Translations under genes and position numbers: made by a program
Source of the DNA: Ifrita kowaldi
Lineage: Eukaryota > Chordata > Aves > Passeriformes > Cinclosomatidae
Reading direction: 5' to 3'
Assembly (NCBI GenBank): GCA_013398055.1
Contig: VZRS01010758.1
Span: 480,774-544,773, forward strand
DNA: 64,000 nt
In this document: positions 12,201-24,974 of the stretch, piece after piece
Layout of the letters: every line of letters begins with the position of its first letter
Numbering within the stretch: the stretch's first letter is position 1
Notes under the pieces: generated by a model
Databases searched by the model: none
What the model was told of the DNA's origin: nothing
Seen by the model: the letters and a program-made list of their open reading frames with translations, nothing else

Positions 12201-13550
12201 CAGTATCAGATCAAATGCATATATGCATAGTAAGGAATCTGTTCCAAGCAGGCAGTTTTCTTTCCTGAGGATGAAATAACTGCTGTAGAAGAAGCAGTGG
12301 CACTGGTAGAGCCTGTTGTTTACTGAATAAACAGTTGAGTTAAAGGATAGCAGCTTTGTCAAACCACAATAGGACATCCTAACTAGAAGGAAAAAATTAG
12401 ATGGAAATAGAATGTTTACTTTCCATTTTTCTTCATTTTGTTATATGTCAGCTGGAAAAAAAAATTCTGGCTGTAACACATGGCCTCATTACCAGTTAGA
12501 ATTACTATCTTCTTTCCCACATTTTTTCTGCATTATCGCCCTTTCAGTTTCTGATAACTACTAAATATACAGTCCTTCCAGAAAACAGACAGGTCAGACC
12601 ACTCACAACTTCAATAAATTGAAGGAGTACAGACTGAGCTCCTGACAAAATTGTTGATTGCCCTCCTATTAAGATTCTCATCTGATATAAATGATCCTGA
12701 ACTTTATATCTCAACTTCCATTGGATTTCAGCATACTTATATTCTGGTTCCTCTTGAGGGATGCTATTAACAATCATTACAAACAACTTCTCAAAAGGAA
12801 CATAACATATCCTAATACTCTGGAGCACTGTATCTGCATGTTGCAGGTACCTCTACTCTAAATTATCCTCCCACTCCACTATTACCTCACCTCCCACTCT
12901 CTGCAATAAAAACAAGATTTGCTTGATTTATAAAGGAAGTAAACATAGCGATTCTGTAGTTTATAATAGCATAAAATGGACTGAGTACCGTTCAATGATA
13001 CATCTGCACAACTGCTTGATCTATAATTCAACCACATTGTATTATTTCAGCTTTACACTTTAATTGGCTTTGAAAGAAAGGTAGAGAAACTGCATTTTTT
13101 ATGCAGCTTATGCAAGATGGAGTCCTGATATTTTCTAACACACAAAATGACATTTGAAATAGCGAACAAAAGTAAGTCTCAGAGGACACCAAATGACTGA
13201 AGATTGCCATTATTCAGGCTCAACAGGAATCTCATTCTCTTCTTTGGATTTGCATGAATAAATAAAGATCTCCAAGACTACCATTCACCTTGTATAACTT
13301 GTTTTATTACACATATAGTAAAAAAATCAAAATATTACAAATTTCCCAGACCAGTTTGTTCCCAAGACATCCATGCTCTCACACACATTTACAGTCCTGC
13401 CAAGGCGTTTTTTGCTTTTAAAAAAACTAACTAAAACTCAGTCCATTAAAATAAATAAATCCTTTCAAATAGATCACTCCCTTGTTCTCTTCACAACGAA
13501 GCTACACAATGGTTGGTGCATTAACCAGGTAGGGATATGGGATGGCTGCA
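9225..13550. other. Unassigned DNA
   Basis: No gene, RNA or interspersed repeat recognised. It contains the short TA/AC-rich tract at about 11775-11841. The longest open frame (9568-9894, 108 codons) has no start context, splice signals or family features that would support it. Confidence 0.5.
11775..11841. repeat. Imperfect TA/CA dinucleotide tract
   Basis: Alternating ATATAT, CATACATA, (AC)n and a second ATATATATA-ACACAC block form an impure simple repeat. Confidence 0.7.
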
Positions 13551-13672
13551 GAGAAAAGCAGAAGAGCAGGAGAAAGAAATGGGGGAAGTGGGGAGTGGAG
13601 AGGGGATAGAGAGAGGGGGAGAGAGAGAGCAAGAGAGAGAGAGACAGAGAGAGTGTGGAGAGAAAAAGGAAT
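13551..13672 (+). repeat. Purine-rich (GA)n low-complexity tract
   Basis: About 120 bp almost entirely of G and A, with runs of GAGAGA and GGGGGA. This explains the apparent long Leu/Ser/Pro-rich frame on the minus strand, which is not a gene. Confidence 0.85.
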
Positions 13673-13884
13673 AGCACATTGCTGTGATTTTGGTGGCAGT
13701 GCAAGCTTACAACCCTGAGGAATTCACAGAATTAGTTTCAGGTAACTACTTATTTGTTGCAATGCTTTACACAGCTGTTTAGAGCAAGTTTTGGTGAAAA
13801 ATTATGCTTCCAATAAAACTATCCACTGGAACTGGATGTCCAGCATCTTCTAGATCTTCCCTCCTAGACTTAGAACCATAACAT

Positions 13885-14069
13885 AGACCTGTGGAGGTCA
13901 TCTTGACCAAGTCCTCCCTCAAAGCCAGGCCAACTTTTGTGCTGCATCAGGTCACTAAGGGCCATGTTCAGTCAAGTTTTGAATGTCTTCAAAGGAGAAC
14001 CAGAGACTGAGACTGTGCATCTCTAATTTAAGAGAAAACCTGGTGAATCACCACTTCAGCTCTCAGTAA
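13885..14069 (-). mobile_element. Degenerate CR1 3'-end scrap, antisense
   Basis: The plus strand preserves CR1 order: 'gtggaggtcatcttgacc', 'aaagccaggccaac', 'caagttttgaatgtcttcaa', then a 'tgaatcaccacttcagctct' phrase. All are diverged. Ends are approximate. Confidence 0.65.
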
Positions 14070-17000
14070 TACAAGGATTTGGGGTTTCAGCAGAGAAAAA
14101 AAGGAAAACAACCATCTTTGAAGAACTGAAGTCCAATTATTTTAAGGGAAACAGAATGTTCTCACAGACGTTTTCATTACTTCACCTTGGTTAAACAAAA
14201 AAGCAAACAAAGACAGCTCACATTCTAACTATGGAAAATGCCATAGCTTGACTGAAAAAGCAAGCTATAGGAGAAACAAATTATTATGGCCACTAAACAC
14301 AACCCACTTGTGAAGCAAGCTAGACAGCTACTGCTCTGAAAAACAACTCAGTTATTTAAGCTGGATTTAAGCAGACACCTCTCACCAGTCTAAATAAATC
14401 TTAACACAGGGAATTTGAGGAAGCTGATGGAGTAGCTCCAGTGACAGTAGAGGTAAGATGAAGAGTGGTGGAACGAGGCTGCCTCTGTCTCATTCACTCC
14501 TATTTCCTTCCAGCTCCTGTCTACAACAGCAAGTAAAAATGGAGCAGCGGTGACAGTGCCAACACCAGCAGCAAGAAAAAAGAATTTGGCACCTGAGACC
14601 AGAAAAGCCTCAGGTGCACCACTGATACTGATTGCCTTTCTCCTACTGCAGCCCACAAGAGTTGTAAGAAAAAAGTTTGATTTATTTGTACTGCTGTGTG
14701 TGTTGAAAACACCTTTGTTGACTTGAGCTCAACATATTTATAGCTTATTAAGTAAATTGGATCATTCCAACAAAGAAAAAGCCACTGGGACATATTCCAA
14801 GGAGAAAAATACATAAAAACAGATGCTTACAATCAATTTAGTTTGTTTTCAGAACTACATAGTAACTGCACAGTTTATAGCAGTCTCCTTTTATTGATTT
14901 ATTTTATCTTAAAGAAAGATTTCAAGAAGATTAAAGCATTTCACCTGTAGTTAGTGGGATAAACAGCTATTTCACCTGTACCGTAAGGTATCCTATCCTT
15001 AGCCTGCATTGCTAGGGACTAAAAGAGATTATTGTCTGACATCTTTTCACTGACTTACATAGCAGGGTACAGCAGAGACAATGCTGGTCAATGCTCAGAT
15101 GTTCAACGAAGGAAAATTACTACAATGGAGTCCAGAAACTTGTTCATTTTAATATCAAATAACCAGCACATTCCAATGGCACATTCCTTTAAGAAACAGT
15201 CTCTGCAAGTAGTTTCTAAAACAAATTTTTTCTTAGATAAAGAACAAAAAGCCTGCACACTAGGGTGACTGATACACTTGTGGAATTTATTAAGTTAAGC
15301 ATAAATGCTAAGACTAAATGAGCTTCTTTAATTTCCATAATGAAATTGTTTTTGTAAAGTTAAAAATACTGTAATGAGACCAAAACGGTGTGCTTTCAGA
15401 GACTCCCATGGTGAAACAAATGAGATTTTAGCTTCTCTAATTGGGCATACTGCAAGCTGGGCTTGATGCTGTCCTCAGCACAGGATGTTTGTTATCCCTA
15501 ACAAAAAGAGGTCTACAGCTGTCAGCATAATATCATATAGTTTCTCTGAAGCCAAGCCATCAGAAGGAAGGCTGCTGCTCTCTGACTGGGACCACCCAAA
15601 GGGAGAGATCAAGTAGAGAACAGCTCTACTCTTTCCTGATTAAGAAGTTATTCATAGAGGTAATTTGTTTACAGCTATCACAGAGAAGCTTTTGAAGCAA
15701 GGAATGAGTATTCCCAAAATTCACCAAGAGAATTTTCCTTGATTAAATAATGAATGTGGATATTCCCTTACTCTTTCATTCCCACCTACCCCTTTTCCCC
15801 TTGCTTATTAGATCTCATTACCTGTCAACGCGGGCCTTCGGAGCTTGCCTGTTCCAGCAGGAAAAAGGAAAATGTTAGAGGCATTGTGTTGCATCTGCAG
15901 TGCCAGAATCTGCTGGTTTGCTGACATGTGCAACCCCACAGTGACACCCTTCAAGCCTTTAACAACTTAAGGCTCATTTTCAATAAATATCATTTTTGGT
16001 TTTCTCCTGTATTAGAGTTCAGGTATAAATAATTCGAAAAAAAATACACAACTTAATAATCTGGCAGTAGCAAAAACCAGCCAGTTAGTTCTTACACAAC
16101 TAAATCATCATTTAATATTTGAAGCAAGAACAATAATTCTATAGGGCAATAAAAATAAGTACTATTTAGGGCTGAAACAGAGATAATGTGATTACACATA
16201 CATTTAGAAGCCCTACACAAGGATACTTGATTCCAATTAGTTACATGAAGAAGAAAGACTTCACTATAAACGCACACTGATGAAGATTTCGACCCTTTTG
16301 CTCTAGACCTAAGGCTTCATGGCAAGATCAAACTGTTTAACCCATGTCAGAACATTTTACTGGACTAAAAATGTCAAGCCATTATTTCAAAGTGCCTTCC
16401 TTACTATTTTAGTATTCTATAATGATTCTATTGTTGCATTTGGAATATTATTGTGTTATTATATCTAGCCTTTCACTCCTTTCCTGATATCCTGCTCTGC
16501 TTTCACTTCTCAAGATTTCAGCTGTCAACCTGCTACAAACAAAAAAAAGCCTTTACAGAAAGGCTTTCAGAATCTTGATAGTTACCACATGTTCTACAAT
16601 TCACGCCTCTGCTGACTCAAAAAAAGATAGGGAATATAGGCTTTATAATGAGAGCAAAACACTTTGACAAACAATAAATAAAGTGAATAATTAGTTTAAC
16701 AGATGTTTTTTAAAAAGTAATACAAAAAAATGAAGGCAGAGGAGAAACAATAGGCAAAATTTTAAATCATCAGAATTGATACATTTTTGCGGATTGTTTT
16801 TGCTTCTTTGCTTAGGTTTTGCAGAGTGCAAAAGAGTGTAGCAAACTGCACAGAAGGAACAAGAAATAAGATTCTACAACAGCAACCAGAATTTTGCCAG
16901 AATTGCATAAGGCATACATTTAAAAATATAGCTTAGCAGGTAAACTCTTAAAAACTTTTGTGAGATTATTCTCTTCAACTTATTTCCAAGCCTCCTGTGT

Positions 17001-20000
17001 ACTGCATTAATATTTTGTAAGGGAATGTAGAGAATTAGCAAAAGATAAGTGAATCATCAAGTTTTTTCATTTTAATTCAAACTTGATTCATTAAAGCCTC
17101 CCAAAAAAAAACCTCTACAGTACATGAATCAGATTCAAATAATGAGATATTTTAATTAATTTGAACTTTGAACTTTACTTTGCATCACAGAAACCTTCTT
17201 AGAGGATGCTCAGAAGAACAGCATGGGGTAAAAGCAAAATATCACATTACTAGATGTTCAAAGAAAACCTACTTTGAGAGCCTGCTACAAAGACAAGGAT
17301 CATTCCAAGGAAAAACAAAGAATGGAAGAATTCTTACAGGCTTTTTTTTAACTGATTTTGAGTATTTAAGAGTACCTTTGTGTCTACTATGATATAGCAG
17401 GCAAAATAAAAATCATATGCTTATTGCACACAGTTTATCACTATGTGTAGCAAGCTATTCGAAGGGTATCCTTTTAGGTTTTGAAAGAGCAGAGAAAGTG
17501 TGAGCACCTTGTCCCTGTATACTTACATTATACCATGAAATGTTATTAAGCTGTGTATCTGCATTAGCTGAAAGAAGGGTCAAGATGATACAGCCTAAGG
17601 AACAAATTTAAAGATTTAAAAACTAACAGCCTCCTGAAATAGGCATAAAACAGATTGTAACTGGCAACTGGCTGTCAGTTTCCAGAAACATCACCACTAA
17701 GTGATGGTATATTGAAAAAAGTTTAAAACATTGATATGTACAAATATGCATCATCTCAGTGTTAAAAATACCTTCAGAAAGGTTTTTTACAAGACTGTTT
17801 ATGTCTTACTATTTGATTTAGATCTAACAAATCTACTGATTTATTTTGGTCAGCCCTTTAAAAATAGGGTATCTTCTAAAAATCTTCCTGTTACGCTTGG
17901 ACTGTAAAAGGGAAAAATGTTTAAGGTGCAAAATATCTTTGTCCCACTGGTTTCTTTTTACATATTGCTGCTATGATGAACAAATTACATTGTCCCATCA
18001 ATCAGCACATCTGAGAAAGATCTGTTCTGACACAAAGCAAATAATAAATCTCTCCCTGTAATGAGTTCTGCTTTCTAATAAATTCACCCATTATTTTAGT
18101 CTAGAAGATTAACTGTTATAAAATCTATAATATGAAGCACAGAGAAAATGTACATACAAATATACACACAAACTTTGGGGTTAAACCACATCTCAGTATT
18201 CGCATTATTTCACAAATAACATGTCACCTTTATTTAAGCTGATCAGGCCAGCATTTCTTTCTATCAGCTGAAGCAGCTAATTTACTTTCATTGACCATCC
18301 AGCAGTATAATGTACCACCTGCTTATTGTGATTCTCTCTGGCTAAGACATTTAAAAAAAACCCCAAAACCAAACCAGCCTTTCTCTCTCCCACTCTGTAA
18401 TTTAACTTTCTACAAATGTAATCTTAAATTCTTCAATTCTCTCGGGCATTTTGTGAGTAGAGATGCTGGGATTTTTACAGCACCGCATCTGTGCATGCAC
18501 ATTGTGATTAATACAAGACAAATCCTTCAGGCATATTGCAATTGATGCAGCAAAGCTGAACTTATTTGAAGCACTGCAAAATTATCTGTTTCTTCAACTG
18601 TTAATTTATTTCTTCACAGCCAGCCAGGTATAGAAGATTAAGCACTTCTTTTTTTCATTGCTGTATGAAAGTAGAAAATGCACATATGGTGGTAAAAGGG
18701 CAGAAAATAGTGTTATAATAGGTTCTAATATTTTGGAAAGAATTTCATACCAGTTTAATATTTTAAACAACTTCATATGCTTTAGAAAACCTAAGTCATA
18801 ATGCAATGAGGAATCCTACCTAGTCAAGTTTTCATTGCTATTTTTGTCACCAACTAAGACAATTTCTATTGGTCTGTAAACATTCGCAACCCTGCCAAAT
18901 GCTAGTTCATACTTACTGCTGAAAATCAGAAAAAGAAGCCAGAAACATGTTATGTTAGTCTGCTACTTCATTTTGGGTTAAGAGACTACAGTTTTGACAG
19001 TAGGGCCATCTGCTGTTAACTTTCCTTCTCATCATAATACCAGTCCAGTCAAAAGCAATTAAGCGTGTTTTGCCATTATAATATGCAGATAATTATGATA
19101 AATTACAGTTTTTAAATCAGCCTCAAATTATGCATATGGTAGGTATTTTCCTTGCAGTTACTGATGTAAAAATACTCCTGCGTTTTCAAAATATTTCAGC
19201 TATTTTATTGATGATGTTATTTCTGTAATGAGATATCTACAAGAAAATTTCTTGGGCACAGAGCCTGACAGCCATTAGAAATCTATTTATATCTCAGCAA
19301 GACATTTTGCAAAGTAGATAGAGTCATAACATTCTGCGCTGCCATTACACAAAATACTCAGAAAATTGCCTACTTTATTGTGTCACAAAACAAATTAAAA
19401 ACATATGCAAACACATGAGTAAATACCCAGAAGAATATTTTACTTTTTGTTACAATGTGGAATGATTCAAGAGTTTAACACAGGCTAAAACACATGATGA
19501 AAACATCATTTTAAGGAACTACACACTACTGCTGTTTTGTGTTGAGCTCTCTTTGTCATTGCTCAGGTGATCCCCAGGATTAGCCAGATATAAACAGGCA
19601 ACAATTCAAAGTGGAGTCAATAAAAATTCATCCTCTACTGTAACACTGGATTTATCTTGAGGGTACTTTCTTTTATATGGGTGGAAGCATACTGCCATAC
19701 TTTCTCTGAAGTTTAACTGAAAAATCACCACTGTTAATATTTTAACTTTTTTTATAATGTTTCCTCAGTATTTCTTTGCTAGTGAATGAACTTCCTGAGA
19801 AATAATCAGGCCCTACAATGCAACCACATGCTCTTCGTGACCAGACCAGCATTGAGTGATAACCCGGGACCCTTCATCCATCTAGTTCTTGCCAGGAATG
19901 TGAGACCTGCTATGAAAGATGGCTCATAAATCCTGGACACTAACAGCAGCCAGCAGCACCTGAGCCATGGCAGGCCACAGAGGAATGATGAGGAAGAGAG

Positions 20001-23000
20001 GAAAGCAAAAGAAAAAATGACACAGTAATGCCAGCAGCAGCAGAATCAAATCTGAGCTCTGCTGAACACACAGGGGTGGTGTCTGCATGGCAATGGCCTA
20101 ATCACCTTCTCATCATTACAGCCACACAGTGTTCAAAAACAAGTCAGAGAGATAAAAATTACCAAAAGATATCAATTCAATTTCAAGTTTGAAAACTTGC
20201 GGTCAAAGACATGAATGATATGAACTCGTATTTCAATCCCTTGCCTCACACAATACAGCCAAGCAATACTTCCATTTAGCAACAACACAGAAGGAAAACT
20301 AGCGGTGAATATCTGCTCTGCTTAAGTGTCAGCTATCTTGCTCTTTAGCTGTGCTTGCAATAACCACATAGACTCAGGAACAGAGATAGCAACAAAACAA
20401 TAGCAGAATATCCCTATCTCTGCCTTCTGATTCTTAGCACTATGAGACAGAAAAGGATAAGATCTTTAACTAAGGGGAATGGAACCTTTACATAATTCTG
20501 CTTGTAGAAAAGATGTGTGTTCTCTCCATATCCCTCTGACAACTGCTGTTAACAGCTGCCAGTGCATTACCATACTTTTCTCTCCTTGGCAGGACAGGCA
20601 AATTGCTCCCCACAGATAAGATGCCAGTCAACATGGCAAAAGAAACTGTGTTGAGCATAATTTCACTTCCCGTAACACTAAATTGTTTTCAAAATGTTTG
20701 GTTTCCATCAGACCACTGCTTGGGGTGAGCTGTTGCTTCTAGATTTGTTTTCTTTTGAGCATAACATTAAATTGTACTCAATTTCCATAATCAATTGAGA
20801 AAACGCAATGGATGTTTTCATTTCAGAAGTGCTGCAAAATTTAACAAACCATTCAACTGAAAAAGCTCTTGTTAAAAAACTATTGAAAAGCTAATGTTTA
20901 GCTAATTTATGTTTTCAAGATTAGCTTTGCACAGTATCACAAAAACTAAATTTTACTACTCAATGTAATTCTCTACAAAGCTTTTCAGGAGAGGGTATTT
21001 GGATTGCAAGGCTTCATGTCTAACACAACAAGACATTGCAATTTTGAGTTGGGAGAGCTGCATGCAGCCTATAAACTATGGTGTGTAAATGTTCAAACAT
21101 ATAAAATATTATCCACATCTTGGCTGCTGCTTCAAAATAAATTTTTTGCCCTTCATAAAAAAGTCCATTTTCTGAATAGAAACAAGAACTGCACTCTCTA
21201 CTTGACTAATCAGCTTGAATTCATGCACAAGCCAGTACACCCTCAATATTAATGCAGGTGGCTGCTCAGAAGCATGCAGAATTACAAAAGCATTCACTAA
21301 GTCTTTTTGGAAGCAGCAGTGCTGATTTATACCTTCTTAAAAACGTATGTCAAGAGCCAGAACAGATAAACAGAAATGCAAATCAAATTCAGCAGGAAAA
21401 GTGTTCCCTATAAGCAGAGAAGTTCTCAGCATAGTTTTACCACATATCTGCTCTCAAAAACCAAGCCTTACAACGAAATAGAATTGGCACCATAGCTAGA
21501 ATTAATAATGAGTTAAGAGTAACTGACTTAACACAACAACCTAACAGACTTTGGGAGGCCATCTTAATGGGGATATTTCTGTTTGGTTACAGTATTGTAT
21601 GTGCGTTTTCAGTGTTGCCTAAATAATAATTAGCATGTCTGTATTCAAACTAAGAAATGCTAATCCCAAATTACCGTTTATAAAAGTCTGATACCTTCAG
21701 TTTACAAACAAAATTTTCCTTGTCTATCACTTGATATTCCAGGTGTGGGCCAAAAGGACGTCAAGTTAGGAAGCACATCCACAAGCACTTGCAAGTGTGC
21801 ACTCAAGCAATTCCGCAGTACAGCTTCAGGTCCCAGCTCATACAAATCTGGGGAGAAAAGGTGAAAAAAACCAAAACCAAACCAAAATTCTTTGACTCTT
21901 GTCCTCTAAAACACATTTGAGAAGTGAGAAAGTTTATTATTAAGCCAAGTGAGGTACATAAGACAACACCTTAAAAATATCATCCATCATTAGTGACTCC
22001 ATGACCAGTTCTGTCAGCTAAGGCAGACTGAACATGCGCTCCCTAGAAAGCAATGCCTTGGTGCTCTATGTCAGTAAAACAGGAGTCTGGATCTTTGTGA
22101 ATGCATCAAGCTCACATCTGGTCTTCAGGAATCAATTTGGAAAGCGATTTTTTTTTTTTGTAAGTTCAAAAGTAGATAGGACATTTGAGTAAAACCATGT
22201 TTGGAATTAATCTCTTCTTAAATCTAAATAGTAAAATGCTAAGAAAGTGAAAAACTTGAATTCTTTGAGACTAAATTTAAGAGACGTCTTCACCATCTTC
22301 ACCTGTATCAATCGTATATTCTGATTTTGTCCAAGTCCTATTATGTCCCTTCCATGGCATTTCAGGTATTTTCCACAAGGATCTACTGCAAGCTGTAAAG
22401 ATCTACTACAAGTTTTAGCATTTAGTAATGACTGAAAAATCCAGGTATTTTCATTTAAAGAAACAGCTTTCCAATTTTTTGCAACACTGAGGACTTCTGT
22501 ATCAAGTAATTTGGGGTACAATTCTCCACAAACACTCAAAGGGAATTAGCATTTAATAACTACCTTCAAAAATCTCTTCTGTAACTGCTCCCCCTCTTTT
22601 GGTCCATTATCCCTCAAGAGTGGCTTCATCTGCCTGAAAATACCCTTCTGCCAGAAATCTGGCAGCCAAAACCCCTGCAGCACTTTGAGGGAAGTACAAA
22701 GCAGGCTGGAAAAACCTCTGGCACAATCTTTCAAAAAGATATCACATCAATCTTCCCAAGACTGTCAAAGACAACAGCTAACAAGAGAGAGCAATGTCCA
22801 AGCACACCAAACGATGGTAGGGGAAAAAAGCTCCCTAAATTCACCTGTTTAGTTTACATAAAAAGGAGATAAACTCAACATCATTGAAATGCCACTGGAC
22901 TTGCATTGTTATCATCCATTCTCACCCTCCACTGAACCAGTTATCTGCGTTCACAGGCCAGCACGAAGACCTTGAAGCCCTCAGCAGTACTAACAGTGCA

Positions 23001-24099
23001 GTCAGCACCTCACAAGCAGCAGGTTCCCCCCTTTGGAGATGGGCATCTGTGATCACTAGAGCTAACACACACAAAGCACACTTGCTAAGTTGCACACTTT
23101 GGCACAAGACCAGTAGGTTTTGCCCTCAGAGCACTCCGTATGCCTGAAGTGCTTTGAGATAGAGCAGGAATCCCTACATCCCCAGCAAAAATAACTATAG
23201 CTGTGTTATTGTCCCAAATCTATCAACTAACAGGACTTAAAAAAACAAAATTTACCTGGAAGCACGGCATGTTCAGTATATCTTAGCATAGGCAACAGTG
23301 AAAGTATAGTCTCTACCTTTTTCCGTTTTCAAACCTGCCCAAGTAACAGATGAAGGAAGGAGATAATCATCTTTGGACATACAGACATACAATGCAGCAT
23401 CTCAAATATCTTCAAAATGCAGACACTTCCTGAGAATCCTTCTTCTGAAACAGAATATCTGCTAGGAGCCGGTATGGTCTGTATTTTCAGATGCCTGTTA
23501 TCCAACATCAGAAAATCGTAAGTCTTTAAGCAATGCAGGAATGAGCAATAATGGCTCACAGCGCTGTCCTTTAACTCAGATTCAACACTAGCCCTGGCTG
23601 TGCCCACTTCCAGTACATGCTAATATGTTAGCACAAGAGAAATGGAAATCCTTGGTATTCTTTTTACTATTTTTATAATATTGAATCAGATCCTTGGCAA
23701 AAAAAGCAGCAGCAGTAAAAGCAGAAATATTCACCCAGAGTATCTGAAAAGTAAAAATAAATTTCAAGACACCTCGTTCATGGTTTGAAATAAAAATCTG
23801 CTGACATCTGGTATGGATCAGCTGGCTGAATTGCTTTGATTACTAGTTCAAAGCCAAGTTCTTTTTTATTTATTCATTTACTCATTTATTTCATGGTTAT
23901 AAAAATGTGTTTCATAATAAATATGGAGAGTGACAACACAATGCTGATTAATGAATATGATATTCTCAATTTCTTTAACAGATTTCATTTTTTAAAAGGA
24001 ATTGTGCGTCTGCAAGATTGTCAGTCCCAAATTTTATCCATGCCTTTGCTGTCACAACTTGATTTTGGCTTTCTTTGGATATGCTAAATTTATAGGTGT
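14070..24099. other. Large unassigned AT-rich stretch
   Basis: Ten kilobases with no recognised gene or transposon. Apart from the candidate microexon at 15822-15848, I see only short homopolymer runs and small chance frames, none above about 110 codons. Parts near 18950-19400 have an unusually even, AT-rich composition without repeats, as in conserved non-coding DNA, but that needs alignment to judge. Confidence 0.5.
15822..15848 (-). CDS. Candidate 27-nt microexon
   Basis: Read on the minus strand, a CTCTAAC branch-point-like motif and a pyrimidine-rich stretch lead to an AG acceptor. The 27-nt segment ends in CAG and is followed directly by GTAATGAG, a good donor. Two frames are open: one gives QAPKARVD between split codons, another KLRRPALT; the third has a TGA. 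The length is a multiple of three, so it could be an in-frame cassette. Three CpGs fall within 27 nt in an AT-rich, CpG-poor setting, which suggests constraint. No gene is recognised, and no second exon of the same strand was found. It could still be chance. Confidence 0.35.
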
Positions 24100-24680
24100 T
24101 GACAAAGTATTAAGAACTACAAGAAGAAAATGTCTGTGTAGAGCACTTCAGCACTTGTCAGGCCACACCTGGAATACCATGTTCAGTTTTGGTAACCGCT
24201 ATACAAAATAGACACACGCAGGCTGAAGAGGGCCCATAGAAGGGCCACAAAGATGATCAGAGGACTAGGAAGCCTGCCACGAAGGGAGAGGCTGAAAGGA
24301 CGGGTTTGTTCACCTTGAAACAGGAAAATCTTAGAGAAAAGCCTTAGGGGAGGCATTATCGCCATGTTCCAGTATTTAAAGGGAGACTCCCTTTTTACAA
24401 GGAGTCCTGTGGAAAAGACAAGGAGTAATGGGAACAAGTTACTTCTGGGAAGATTCTCGTTGGACAGAGGAATGAAGTTTTTCACAATGAGAACAACCAG
24501 CCATTGGAATAACCTCCCCAGGGAAATGGTGGATTCCCCACTACTGGGCACATCTAAGATTCAGCTGGACAAGGTACTGGACCATTTAGTCTAGACCATG
24601 ATTTTGCCAAGAAAAGTTGGACCAAATAATCCTTGAGATCCCTCCCAATCTGATATTCCATGGGTCTATGATTCTGTGAA
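24100..24680 (+). mobile_element. CR1 LINE 3' region, sense, with its 3' end
   Basis: Sense-strand CR1 landmarks appear in order: 'caggccacacctggaatacc', 'gggccacaaagatgatcaga', 'aggagtaatgggaaca', 'ttggaataacctccccaggg' and 'aaatggtggattcccc'. The segment closes with 'gggtctatgattctgtgaa', the short terminal repeat typical of a CR1 3' end. It is 5'-truncated and contains no intact frame; a 122-codon minus-strand frame across it is a shadow. It is among the less diverged CR1 copies here. Confidence 0.92.
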
Positions 24681-24974
24681 ATTGTGCTATGAAGATACAT
24701 TCTCCTCTAGCACAGGACAACCTTGAGCTGCAAACTACAGAAGGCTAAGAGACTGTCCTGGGGAAATACAAATAAAGGCATGTGAATGTTCACTCTGCTG
24801 TAAGCATCTCCAACAGGCCACGCACAGATTGATCTTTTCACATCTCTGGTCCGGCCTAATGCAGAATATCTGCATGAACCAGTTTCCCAAAAGAAACAGA
24901 AAGAACCAAACAAACTTGAAACCCAAACCCCTAATAATTAATTCTTAGATTGGGACTAGTTGATGAACAGAAAA

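Noticed and set aside
13474..13704. Leu/Ser-rich minus-strand frame
   Set aside because: Generated by the (GA)n purine tract.
16546..16567. Stem-loop AAAGCCTTT-ACAG-AAAGGCTTT resembling a bacterial terminator
   Set aside because: The window is vertebrate nuclear DNA, where such a terminator has no role; a 9-bp stem is within chance expectation.
24183..24594. Open frames of 122 and 76 codons
   Set aside because: They lie within the sense CR1 3' region, which is non-coding in this element.
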